A stretch of DNA of 64,000 nt from contig NC_053037.3 of NCBI RefSeq assembly GCF_002575655.3, positions 447,857,793 through 447,921,792 on the forward strand. The letters are read 5' to 3'. How positions within the stretch are numbered: position 1 is the stretch's first letter; each line of letters begins with the position of its first letter. Below, one piece after another: positions 54,327 through 64,000 of the stretch. The notes below the pieces were generated by a model. It was not told the origin of the DNA and searched no databases. It worked only from the letters and a program-made list of their open reading frames with translations. A program made the translations under genes and the position numbers. This DNA is from Aegilops tauschii subsp. strangulata (Eukaryota > Streptophyta > Magnoliopsida > Poales > Poaceae).

Positions 54327-54371
54327 CACTAGTACCGTATCGTGCTATACGATCGGTTTTTACCCCTTTCC
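54327..54371 (+). repeat. left-side TIR of CACTA B
   Basis: CACTAGTACCGTATCGTGCT, then ACGATCGGTTTTTACCCC. Matches the inverted right end of CACTA A with a few substitutions. Confidence 0.88.
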
Positions 54372-55199
54372 GCGATGACATTTGGAACCGTCGCCTAGTG
54401 AGTGACTGCAATAGGGGGGTCCTTCCCACACGACCCAGAAATGGTCGGGGATAGGCGAGCGGCCCGGAGACGACGAACAAAAATGCGTTCATTTGCCTCA
54501 AACTTTAGAGGGGATATTCAGGACCAAGAGGTACTGGATTCTCTTTCGGATAGGCCCTGAAAGGAGAAGAAAGGATGATCCCCATAGAATAAACGTATGA
54601 GAAGCCGCCCCAGTCCCACACGTTACATCTCGACGTTACGTTTCTGATCAGAGAGACATCCCAAATGATTACGCCGCTATAGTCATGTGAAAAAGGTGGA
54701 CATCAACATTTAATCTACCGATATGTTTGTAATAGATATGTTATCGCTCATGGTTCAAAAATGTAAAATGTGTGTGGTGCCTCTACTAACGCCAACGTGT
54801 CCATTTTCATAACTGTGTGCGATTGGTATTCCTATCACACACGCACACTGGTTTGAAACATTTGCCGTATTACCATGAATCGCACACGCATATGAGACAA
54901 AACTGTGTGTGCGTCCGTCAGGCATCGCAAACGTTTCACGTCAAAGAACCGTCTGTTCTCTATTTTTCATCGCACACGTTGTTTTCTTTCTAACCATGTG
55001 CACATTATTTTATTCACTCCTATATAATTTTATTTTTCCCTATAATTTATTATTCGGATTGGAAATTTTGCAATATGAAACATGGAATTCAAATTCTCAG
55101 CACAATGGTTCAACAATGAATCCATAAATAAAATTGTCAGTATAATATGTTCAGTAATTACAGGATTAGACATCAATTAACTATGATGAACCACAATAT

Positions 55200-57400
55200 T
55201 TAGAGGCGGTAAAGGTGAAGAGACAAGTGTAAATCATTTTGACTACCGATGGTGTTCAAGAAGCGGAATGCCCATAATGTGCCTTCCTGCATGCCATAGG
55301 CACGAACAACTTTTGTCCAACCCCTTGTGACGATCGCCCGCCCATCCTTCACCGTCTTCAGGAAGACTTCTAGAGCATTATCACGGTAGCATGAATTATA
55401 TACTTTTAACCTTAGTTGCCTCCACTCCGGTCATGTAGTTTGCAAGGTAATCATTAGTAAATAGCTTCGAAAACCACTGAAAAGAGAAAAATATCAGATA
55501 CTGAGTTCTAATAGAGTAACTTGTTGTGGGCAGGGGGAAAAGGCAACACATTACTTACAATCCTAAAGTTCACTGTTGTCTTGGACAAACTGTAAATAAA
55601 GAGCTTAATTCCCATCACTCGTTTCTTTCGCCTAACAATCATTGTTACGCAAAAGGGATCGAAGTGTGGATCAGTACCGCTCATATATGTACCTACAAGC
55701 AACCAGTAAATGTTAGAAGCTAAACTGAGATTGCACAAATGATGTAAAATACAACTACCTACGTTCCCGAGTACAAGTATTTTTAGAGATTTCAATATGA
55801 ACTACATACAGATGTATATAGAATTATAGATATAGTTTAGATTAGAATCTAGATTCACTCATTTTGCTCCTTATGTAGTCTATATTGGAATCTCTAAAAA
55901 TACTTATATTTAGGACTAGATGGTGTATAAGACATGGGATGCAGCTAAACTCGACGGCAAACAACAACATCGCCCATTGTAGCCCTGTTTAAGTACATGG
56001 AAGGCCAATGTTAACTACAACAGGGTTAACATCCACCAAAAATAGCAAATGGTAATAAAATGGCAGCATCTGTAGTGATATCTTCATTGCGAAAGAGTAG
56101 CACGGTAGCAAAGGGACGGATTAAAAAATGGATACAACTGTTAATATCAACAGGCTTAACAGCATCCTAAGTCATGTTTTATAAGTTTGTAGCCATTGAA
56201 ATACAACTGTTTAAAAATGGTTACAACTGTTAATTGCAACAGGCTTAATGGCCATTGAAACTGGTACTGATAAAAATGAATTGGCAGAGTTAAACATCAC
56301 AAGGCAGGTGCTGCCAGAGCAGAGAGTGGCCCAGTTGTCTATAAAAAGGTAGGGAAATAGCTAAAATGTGTTAGGCATGTTTACTACAACATTCTTAATA
56401 CATCGACCGTACAAAACATACCATTAATTGCAACTGGTATTGGTAATTGAACTGGTGAGTTCATACTTGGTAAGTCCTAAGAGGTAGTTGCTGGGGCACA
56501 TCATCTTAGCCAGAGCCCACCCAAAGTCAGCGGCGGCGGAGGCGAGCTCTTCCTCCGGGTCGAAGCGTTGATCAGTGCCACCGATATGTGTACCTACAAG
56601 ACGCAAGTAAATGTTAAAAGAAAAACTAAAATTATACAAATGATGTAAAATACTGTAAGACATGGGATGCAGCTAACCTCGATGGCAAACAACATCATCG
56701 CCTGTTATGGCCCTGTGTAAGTACATGGAAAGGCATGTTAAGTACAACAGTGTTAGCATCCACCAGAAATAGCAAATGGGCAGCATCTCTAGTATATCTT
56801 CATTGCGGAGAGTAGCACGGTAGCAAAGGGACAAATTAAAAAATTGATACAACTGTTAATTGCAACAGGCTTAACAACGTCCTAAGTCATGTTTTGTAAG
56901 TATGTAGCCATTGAAATACAACTGTTTAAAAATGGATACAACTGTTAATTGCAATAGGCTTAATAGCCATTGAAACTGGTATTGATAAAAATGTATTGTA
57001 AGTTTGTTGTTGGTATTGGTGAAATTGAGCTGGATAGTTAATACTTGAACATCACACAGTGTGCAGTACTGAAATAAACAAGGCAAGAACATACTTAATA
57101 CATCAACCGTACAAAACATAGCCACTTCAAGTGGTATTGGTAGATTGAGCTGGTCAGATCATACCTATTAAGTTCTGGGGGGTACTCGCTGGGGCACTTC
57201 ATCTGGGCTAGAGCCTCCACCGAGTCGGCGGCGGCGGAGGCGAGGTGTTCCTCCAGGTCAACACACACAGCGGCCATCGCGCCATGGACCGCCATCAGCT
57301 CCTCGACCTCCACGTGATATGTGGTTGGGCTTGCGCGGCGATGCTCTGGGGGTAGGGGCGGTGGGGATTTGGAGGCATGAGGATGTTTCGCAGGCGCCAT
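55200..57400 (-). pseudogene. B3-domain-like multi-exon gene in CACTA B
   Basis: Minus strand. Exon 1 is 57400-57165 (MAPAKHPHASKSPPPLPPEH; open), exon 2 56593-56467 (GGTDQRFDPEEELASAAADF), exon 3 55692-55559 (VRRKKRVMGIKLFIYSLSK; open) and exon 4 55476-55200. Donors are GTATGATC, GTATGAAC and GTAAGTAA; acceptors end TTGTAG and TTTCAG. Exon 4 has FSKLFTNDYLANYMTG and, offset by one base, LEVFLKTVKDGRAIVTRGW, then AYGMQEGTLWAFRFLN, ending HLYRL-TAA. This is a B3-type DNA-binding fold by strand order and the GW and FRF landmarks. Exon 1 and exon 2 ends are paralogous (LASAAADSVEALAQMKCPS; LASAAADFGWALAKMMCPS). Exon 1 to exon 2 phase and the exon 4 offset do not give one clean frame, so I do not claim a working protein. 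It is better preserved than the A copy. Confidence 0.62.
55755..55925. mobile_element. Stowaway-like MITE in an intron of the B3-like gene (copy B)
   Basis: 171 bp, CTACCTACGTTCCCGAGTAC to CTTATATTTAGGACTAGATGGTG, inverted orthologue of 32640-32810 at the same place in the gene. Confidence 0.82.
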
Positions 57401-58400
57401 TTAAGCAATCAGGCCGGGGCCGTGATAGAGATCGGTGGGTTCCCTGACTAGATCCGAGCAGAACGTAGATGTGGTTGAAGCTGTGGTTGCGGCGGCGACG
57501 GTTTGAGCTACCGGTAGGGGGAGGGGGGAGATATTGAGGAAATTTGATGGGTGGGATGTGGTTGGAGGAATAAATTCCAAAATCGCGCGCCTAATGAAAA
57601 TCTCGCTGCGAAACTTGAAACTTGGGCGGGGGAAACACATAACGTAGACGAAGCGCGAAAAATACTCTTGTGCGAGAAAAGAGAAAATTGGCAGATCCCG
57701 TCTCCAAAAAAATGTACACATGTAGTTGATTTTTTTGGTCAATGGTACGCCTGGTTTATTAGTAAACGCCGCACAGGTAACTGACTTATGGATCCTTAAC
57801 GCAAAAAAAAAACGCACACGGGTATGCCATAGAAACCGTGTGTTTTGTGATCTTCTAATAATTCTTATATCTATTAGCATCTCCAACCACACCTAATTTC
57901 AAAAATCACTTTCATTGTATCAGGATTATTCAATGTACATGAACGAGGCAAGGTGACACCCAATGAGCAATCATCGGTTTATGAAATGCAATCAAGTGTC
58001 AACTTGCCTCGCCCGCATAGCAGAATTTGATCCTATGCAACAAGAGAGAAGCTTGCTGCCATCCGCCGGCACGGCAATTTAAGCCGGTGTGCGGCCAACT
58101 CGCGCGGCAAGGTGGGACTAAAAACCAGCTGCGGCCAGCTCTAGTCTCCTCCGGTGGCTGCGGGCAGACGTTTTGGTAGTATTTGGGGCCGGGGTGCGGC
58201 TACAAAACTTCGGTGAACACATGCTAATCAACGCTCAAAGCCCTCAAAGGATGCGCTTACCGACATTGTACATTAATAATAGATAGTACCAACTTAAAGT
58301 ACTACCAGTAATTTGCTCTAAGACTAGTACGTATGTAGTACTGGTAGATGCTCGTAATTAATTATACAAATTTACGGGTGACACATGCACTAGCTACTTC
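57401..58400. other. CACTA B sequence upstream of the B3-like gene
   Basis: No gene supported. 57401-57510 matches 31366-31257 and 57845-58400 matches 10468-9940 of CACTA A. 57511-57844 is present only in B and shows what A lost together with the G1 3' end. Confidence 0.7.
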
Positions 58401-58652
58401 TCACATGCTGCCATCGGGGCATGCTGGCCAGACGCCGGCGTTCTCCTTCCCAGCCTTGTAGGCGGCTGCCCACCATGCTTCGATCTCCGCAAAGCTCTCT
58501 TCAGCATGGTGTGCGGCCTCTTCTTTCTTGTGGCGGCGGCACTCTCTTTTCTTGACTGCTTTCTGCCTTTTCCGCTCCTTCTGTGCGGCTTTGGCCGCCT
58601 CTAGATCCACCGCCCATTCGGCCATGGCAGCCTCAAAGTCCGCCCACGTCAC
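58401..58652 (-). pseudogene. basic hypothetical ORF of CACTA B, cut by Angela element 2
   Basis: 83 codons open on the minus strand, ending AGVWPACPDGSM-TGA at 58401. Corresponds to the C-terminal two thirds of the ORF at 9547-9939 with about 15 amino-acid changes and no indel. The N-terminal part is separated by the Angela insertion at 58653 and lies outside the window. Confidence 0.6.
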
Positions 58653-60391
58653 TGAAGGAAATATGCCCTAGAAGCAATAATAAAGTTGTTATTTATATTT
58701 CCTTATATCATGATAAATATCTATTATTCACGCTAGAATTGTATTAACCTGAAACTTGATACATGTGTGGATACATAGACAAAACAGTGTCCCTAGTAAG
58801 CCTCTACTGGACTAGCTCGTTAATCAAAGATGGTTAAGTTTCCTAACCATAGACATGTGTTGTCATTTGATGAAGGGGATCACATCATTAGGAGATTGAT
58901 GTGATGGACAAGACCCATCTGTTAGCTTAGCATAATGATCGTTAAGTTTTATTGCTATTGCTTTCTTCATGACTTATACATGTTCCTTTGACTATGAGAT
59001 TATGCAACTCTTGAATACCGGAGGAATACCTTGTGTGCTATCAAACATCACAACGTAAATGGGTGATTATAAAGATGCTCTAGAGGTATCTCCAAAGGTG
59101 TTTTGATGGGTTGGCATAGATCGAGATTAGGATTTGTCACTCCGAGTATCGAAGAGGTATCTCTGGGCCCTCTCAGTAATGCAAATCATGATAAGCCTTG
59201 CAAGCAATGTGACTAATGAATTAGTTACAGGATGATGCATTACGGAACGAGTAAAGAGACTTGCCGGTAACGATACTGAACTAGGTATGATGATACCGAC
59301 GATCGAATCCCGGGCAAGTAACATACCGATGACAAAGGGAATAACGTATGTTGTCATTACGATTCGACCGATAAAGATCTTTGTAGAATATGTGGGAGCC
59401 AATATGAGCATCCAGGTTCCTCTATTGGTTATTGACCGGAGAGGTGTCTCGGTCATGTCTACATAGTTCTCGAACCCGTAGGGTCCGCACGGTTAACGTT
59501 CGATGACGATTTGTATTATGAATTATATGTTTTGGTGACCGAAGATTGTTCGGAGTCCCGGATGAGATCATGGACATGACGAGGAGTATCGAAATGGTCG
59601 AGAGGTAAAGATTGATATATTGGACGATGCTATTCGGACACCGGAATGGTTCTGACTGGTTCGGGTATTTTTTGGAGTACTCAGGGGTTACCAGAACCCC
59701 CCGGGGAAGTAATGGGCCTACATGGGCCATAGGGGAGAGAGGAGGCAACCCACAAGGGGTGGCCACGCCCCCTTCCTATGGGGAGTCCGAATTGGACTAG
59801 GGGAGGGGGCGTGCCCCCCTTTCCTTCTCCTCCTCCCTCTCCTTCCCCCTTTCCCCCTCCGGAAGAAGGAAGGGGGAGGCTGAATTGGACATGGAGTCCA
59901 AGTCGGTTTCCTCCCCCCATGGCGTGCCCCTTGGCCGGCCTCCTCCCTCTCCTCCTTTATATACGGGGGCAGGGGGCACCCCAAAGCACATCAATTGTTC
60001 TCTTAGCCGTGTGCGGTGCCCCCTCCACAGTTTAATCCTCCGGTCATAGCGTCGTAGTGCTTAGGTGAAGCCCTGCGCGGATCTCATCACCATCACCGTC
60101 ACCACACCATCGCGCTGACAAAACTCTCCCTCGAACCTCTGCTGGATCAAGAGTTCGAGGGACGTCATTGAGCTGAACGTGTGCTGAACTCGGAGGTGCC
60201 GTACGTCCGGTACTTGATCGGTTGGATCACAAAGACGTTCGACTACATCAACCGCGTTAAACTAACGCTTCTGCTTTCGGTCTACGAGAGTACATGGACA
60301 AACTCTCCACCTCTCGTTGCTATGCATCTTCTAGATAGATCTTGCGTGATCATAGGATTTTTTTTGAAATTGCATGCTACGTTCCCCAATA
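58653..60391 (+). repeat. 5' LTR of Angela-like element 2
   Basis: 1739 bp, TGAAGGAAATATGCCCTAGA to GTTCCCCAATA; the terminal CA is mutated to TA. TATA box TTTATATAC at about 59956. Confidence 0.93.
59955..59964 (+). promoter_or_regulatory. TATA box of the Angela-like element 2 LTR
   Basis: TTTATATACG lies between CCTCTCCTCC and GGGGGCAGGGGG, the BARE-1-type core promoter layout. Confidence 0.65.
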
Positions 60392-60410
60392 GTGGCATCC
60401 GAGCCAGGTC
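60392..60410 (+). promoter_or_regulatory. primer-binding site of Angela-like element 2
   Basis: GTGGCATCCGAGCCAGGT. BARE-1/Angela normally has TGGTATCAGAGC, complementary to initiator tRNA-Met; two substitutions here. Confidence 0.75.
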
Positions 60411-61663
60411 TATGCGTAGATGATATGCACGAGTAGAACACAAAGAGTTGTGGGCGATGATAGTCATACTGTTTACCACCAACGTCTTATTTTGATTCGG
60501 CTGTATTGTTGGATGAAGTGGCACAGACCAACCTTACATGACCACGTTCACGAGACCAGTTCCACCAACTGACATGCAACTAGTTTTGCATAAAGGTAGC
60601 TGGCGGGTGTCTGTTTCTCCAACTTTAGTTGAATCGAATTTGACTACGGCCGGTCCTTTTTGAAGGTTAAAACATCAAACTTGACGAAACATCGTTGTGG
60701 TTTTGATGCGTAGGTAAGAAGGGTTCTTACTAGAAGCCCGTAGCAGCCACGTAAAACTTGCAACAACAAAGTAGAGGACGTCTAACTTGTTTTTGCAGGG
60801 CATATTGTGATGTGATATGGTCAAGACATGATGTGATATACGTTGTTCTTTGAGATGATCATGTTTTGTATAAGTCATCGGCAACTGGCAAGAGCCTTAT
60901 GGTTGTCGCTTTATTGTATGAGATGCACACGCCATGTAATTGCTTTACTTTATCACTATGCGTTAGCGATAGTTGTAGAAGCAATAGTTGGCGAGACGAC
61001 CACGACCCTATGATGGAGATCAAGGTGTCAAGCCAGTGACAATGGAGATCATGACGGTGCTTTGGAGATGGAGATCAAAAGCACAAGATGATGATGGCCA
61101 TATCATGTCACATACTATGATTGCATGTGATGTTTATCTTGTATGCATCTTATTTTGCTTAGTACGGCGGTAGCATTATAAGATGATCCCTTAACTAAAT
61201 TTCAAGGTATAAGTGTTCTCCCTGAGTATGCACCGTTGCGAAAGTTCTTCGTGCTGAGACACCACGTGATGATCGGGTGTGATTGGCTCTATGTTCACAT
61301 ACAACGGGTGCAAGACAGTTTTGCACATGCGGAATACTCGGGTTAAACTTGACGAGCCTAGCATGTACAGACATGGCCTCAGAACACTGGAGACTGAATG
61401 GTCGAACGTGAATCACATAGTAGATATGATCAACATAGAGATGTTCACCATTGATGACTACTCCATCTCACGTGATGATTAGACATGGTTTAGTTGATTT
61501 GGATCACGTTACACTTAGATGACTTGAGGGATGTCAATCTAAGTGGGAGTTCTTAAGTAATATGATTAATTGAACTTTAATTTATCATGAACTTAGTCCT
61601 GATAGTATTTGCAAATTATGTTGTAGATCAATAGCTCGCATTGTAGCTCCCCTATGTTTTTGA
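60411..61663 (+). other. leader of Angela-like element 2
   Basis: About 1.25 kb untranslated region between the primer-binding site and gag. No gene seen; a long leader is normal for BARE-1/Angela. Confidence 0.7.
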
Positions 61664-62447
61664 TATGTTCCTAGAGAAAAATAAGTTGAAAGATGATAGT
61701 AGCAATGATGCGGACTAGGTCGGTGATACGAGGATTATCCTCATTGGAGCACAGAAGAATTATGTCCTTGATGCACCGCTAGGTGATAGACCTATTGCAG
61801 GAGCAGATGTAGACGTTATGAACGTTTGGCAAGCTCGGTTTGATGACTACTTGATAGTTTAGTGCGCCATGCTTTACGGCTTAGAACTAGGACTTCAAAA
61901 ACGTTTTGAACGCCATGGAGCATATAAGATGTTCCAAGAACTAAAATTGGTATTTCAGACTCATGCCCGATTCGAGAGGTATGAGACCTCTGACAAGTAC
62001 TTTGCCTACAAGATGGAGGAGAATAGCTCAACCAGTGAGCATGTGCTCAGAATGTCTGAGTACTACAGTCACTTGAATCAAGTGGGAGTTAATCTTCTAG
62101 ATAAGATAGTGATTGACAGAGTTCTCTAGTCACTATCACCAAGTTACTGGAACTTCATGATGAACTATAATATGCAAGGGATAACGGAAAAGATTCCCGA
62201 GCTCTTCGCGATGCTGAAATCGGCGAAGGTAGAAATCAAGAAAGAGCATCAAGTGTTGATGGTTAACAAGACCACTAGTTTCAAGAAAACGGGCAAGGGA
62301 AAGAAAGGGAACTTCAAGAAGGATGGCAAACAAGTTGCCACTCCCGGGAAGAAGCCCAAGTCTGGACCTAAGCCTGAAACTGAGTGCTTCTACTGCAAAG
62401 GAAATGGTCACTGGAAGCGGAACTACCCAAAAATACTTGGCGGATAA
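61664..62447 (+). pseudogene. Copia gag of Angela-like element 2
   Basis: From ATG 61664, the capsid (UBN2-type) region reads NYVLDAPLGDRP, then a stop (TAG 61860-61862). It continues ELGLQKRFERHGAYKMFQEL, then FERYETSDKYFAYKMEENSS, with a second TAG at 62127-62129 before MMNYNMQGITEKIPELFAML. The zinc knuckle CFYCKGNGHWKRNYPK (about 62387-62434) has Tyr instead of the fourth ligand Cys, so nucleic-acid binding would be impaired. Two stops and a frame change make it inactive. Confidence 0.9.
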
Positions 62448-64000
62448 GAAGGATGGCAAAGTGAACAATGGTATATTTGATATACATGTTATTGATGTGT
62501 ACTTTACTAGTGTTCATAGTAACCCCAGGGTATTTGATACCAGTTCAGTTACTAAGATTAGTATCTCGAAATAGGAGTTGCAAAATGAACAGAGACTAGT
62601 TAAGGGCGAGGTGACGATGTGTGTTGGAAGTGATTCCAAGGTTGATAAGATCACCATCGCACACTCCCTCTACCTTCGGGATTTGTGTTGGACCTAAATA
62701 AATGTTATTTTGGTGTTTGTGTTGAGCATGAATATGATTAGATCATGTTCGTTTGCAATACGTTTATTCATTTAAGTCAGAGAATAATTGTTGTTCTATT
62801 TACATGAATAAAACCTTCTATGGTCATACACCGAATGTGAATGGTTTATTGAATCTCGATCGTGATGATACACATATTCATAAAGTTGATGCCAAAAGAT
62901 GCAAAGTTGATAATGATAGTGCAACATATTTGTGGCACTGCCGTTTAGGTCATATTGGTGTAAAGCGCATGAAGAAACTCCATGCTGATGGGCTTTTGGA
63001 ATCACTTGATTATGAATCACTTGATGCTTGCGAACCATGCCTCATGGGCAAGATGACTAGGACTCCGTTCTCCAGAAAAATGGAGCGAGCCATTGACTTA
63101 TTGGAAATAATACATACTGATGTATGCGGTCCAATGAGTGTTGAGGCTCGCGGCGGGTATCGTTATTTTCTGACCTTCATAGATGATTTGAGCAGATATG
63201 GGTATATCTACTTAATCAAACATAAGTCTGAAACATTTGAAAAGTTCAAAGAATTTCTGAGTGAAGTGGAAAATCATCGTAACAAGAAAATAAAGTTTCT
63301 ATGATCTGATCGAGGAGGCGAATATTTGAGTTACGAGTTTGGTCTTCATTTGAAACAATGTGGAATAGTTTCGCATCTCACGCCACCTGGAAAACCACAG
63401 CGTAATGGTGTGTCCGAATGTCATAACCGTACTTTGTTAGATATGGTGCGATCTATGATGTCTCTTACCGATTTACCACTATCGTTTTGGGGTTATGCTT
63501 TAAAGACGGCTGCATTCACGTGAAATAGGTCACCATCTAAATCCGTTGTGACGACACCATATGAACGGTGGTTTAGCAAGAAACCTAAGCTGTCGTTTCT
63601 TAAAGTTTGGGACTGCGATGTTTATGTGAAAAAGCTTCAACTTGATAAGGTCGAACCCAGATCGGAGAAGTGCGTCTTCATAGGATACCCAAAAGAAACT
63701 GTTGGGTACACCTTCTATCACAGATCCGAAGGCAAGATATTTGTTGCTAAGAATGGATCCTTTCTAGAGGAGTTTCTCTCGAAAGAATTGAGTGGGAGGA
63801 AAGTAGAACTTGATGAGGTAATTGTACGTTCTCTCAATTTGGAAAGTAGCACATCAGAGAAATCCGTTCCCGTGATGCCTACACCAACTAGAGAGGAAGC
63901 TAATGATGATGATCATGAAACTTCAGATCAAGTTGCTACCGAACCTCGTAGGTCAACCAGAGCACGTTCTGCACCAGAGTGGTACAGTAATCCTATTCTG
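62448..64000 (+). pseudogene. Copia pol of Angela-like element 2: protease, integrase, start of reverse transcriptase
   Basis: The protease region contains VFDTSSVT near 62530 (active-site loop, usually DTGA/S), followed by TAG stops. The GAG-pre-integrase zinc finger is LWHCRLGHIGVKRMKKL and CEPCLMGKMT (62930-63060). The integrase core has HTDVCGPM, FIDDLSRYGYIYL, SDRGGEYLS and PPGKPQRNGVSECHNRTLLD; a TGA at 63302-63304 precedes SDRGGEY and another at 63521-63523 follows. From 63614 the text is the same as the opening of element 1 (KCVFIGYPKETVGY; STRARSAPEWY). Truncated by the window end just before reverse transcriptase. Confidence 0.92.

Larger units (their letters stand above)
54327..58652 (-). 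mobile_element. CACTA transposon B (inverted relative of CACTA A), truncated by Angela element 2
   Basis: Starts CACTAGTACCGTATCG. From there it is the reverse complement of CACTA A read leftward from 41449, once G2 (33437-40715) and G1 (10470-31256) are skipped. The correspondences are 54327-55165 to 41449-40721, 55166-57510 to 33431-31257, and 57845-58652 to 10468-9690. About 330 bp at 57511-57844 have no counterpart in A and mark the deletion at G1's 3' end. B carries the B3-like gene, the Stowaway MITE and part of the basic ORF. Its far end lies beyond the Angela insertion at 58653. Confidence 0.85.
58653..64000 (+). mobile_element. Angela/WIS/BARE-1-like Copia retrotransposon, 5' part (element 2)
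   Basis: 5' LTR, initiator-methionine-tRNA-type primer-binding site, gag, protease, integrase and the start of reverse transcriptase in Copia order, continuing past the window end. Inserted in CACTA B within its basic ORF; the expected TSD would be the bases before 58653 (CGTCAC). Stops occur throughout gag and pol. Same orientation as element 1. Confidence 0.94.

Noticed and set aside
1..64000. Similarity of the two window ends could mean a circular molecule or a tandem duplication.
   Set aside because: The two stretches differ by many substitutions and lie in two elements with different flanks and lesions; two insertions of one family explain it.

Overview
This is a Triticeae-type (wheat/barley/rye lineage) intergenic block made almost entirely of nested transposable elements. 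The evidence for a large grass genome is: LTRs of the Angela/WIS/BARE-1 Copia type at both window edges and as an internal solo LTR, a Stowaway-type MITE, CACTA and Mutator-like DNA transposons, and Gypsy elements of the Tat type with a second RNase H. No ordinary host gene, tRNA, rRNA or CRISPR array was found. All assignments come from reading motifs, termini and target-site duplications (TSDs) by eye; no database search was possible.

Layout. 1-3724 is the 3' part of an Angela-like Copia element. 3725-4062 and 41453-45727 plus 51575-52735 look like one older Mutator-like element (MULE2) with a decayed minus-strand MURA transposase. It is split by CACTA element A (4063-41449, TSD AAT) and by Gypsy element G3 (45728-51574, TSD GAAGC). 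CACTA A carries a 480-bp tandem array, two B3-like gene copies and a small basic ORF. It was invaded by a Tat-type Gypsy element G1 (10470 to about 31256, 3' LTR lost) and by a pol-less element G2 (33437-40715, TSD CTAAT). G1 was in turn invaded by an Angela-like solo LTR (14148-15880, TSD TATGA) and by a 6.9-kb Pack-MULE-like element, MULE1 (23995-30887, imperfect 9-bp TSD). MULE1 itself holds a solo LTR (24614-26119, TSD GTGGC). To the right, 52741-54326 holds LTR-retrotransposon remnants. Then comes CACTA element B (54327 onward), an inverted relative of A, cut at 58653 by a second Angela-like element that runs off the window.

The most interesting biology is cargo. (1) MULE1 carries a three-exon gene with a zf-XS-like zinc finger, the domain known from plant RNA-directed DNA methylation proteins, whose exon phases fit once the solo LTR is ignored, plus a clean 137-codon ORF of unknown function. 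(2) CACTA A and B share a multi-exon gene with a B3-like DNA-binding domain; A has a second B3-like gene in its other arm. (3) Three different LTR elements (G1, G2, G3) all carry, antisense to their own transcription, an ORF of the 'putative gypsy type transposon' kind (Pfam PF04195 by recollection) followed in G1 and G2 by a coiled coil. Two of the three have no pol at all, so the antisense gene is the main coding content that remains in them.

Most coding regions are decayed by stops and frameshifts and are given as pseudogenes. Exon boundaries were placed on visible GT/AG sites and are approximate unless stated.
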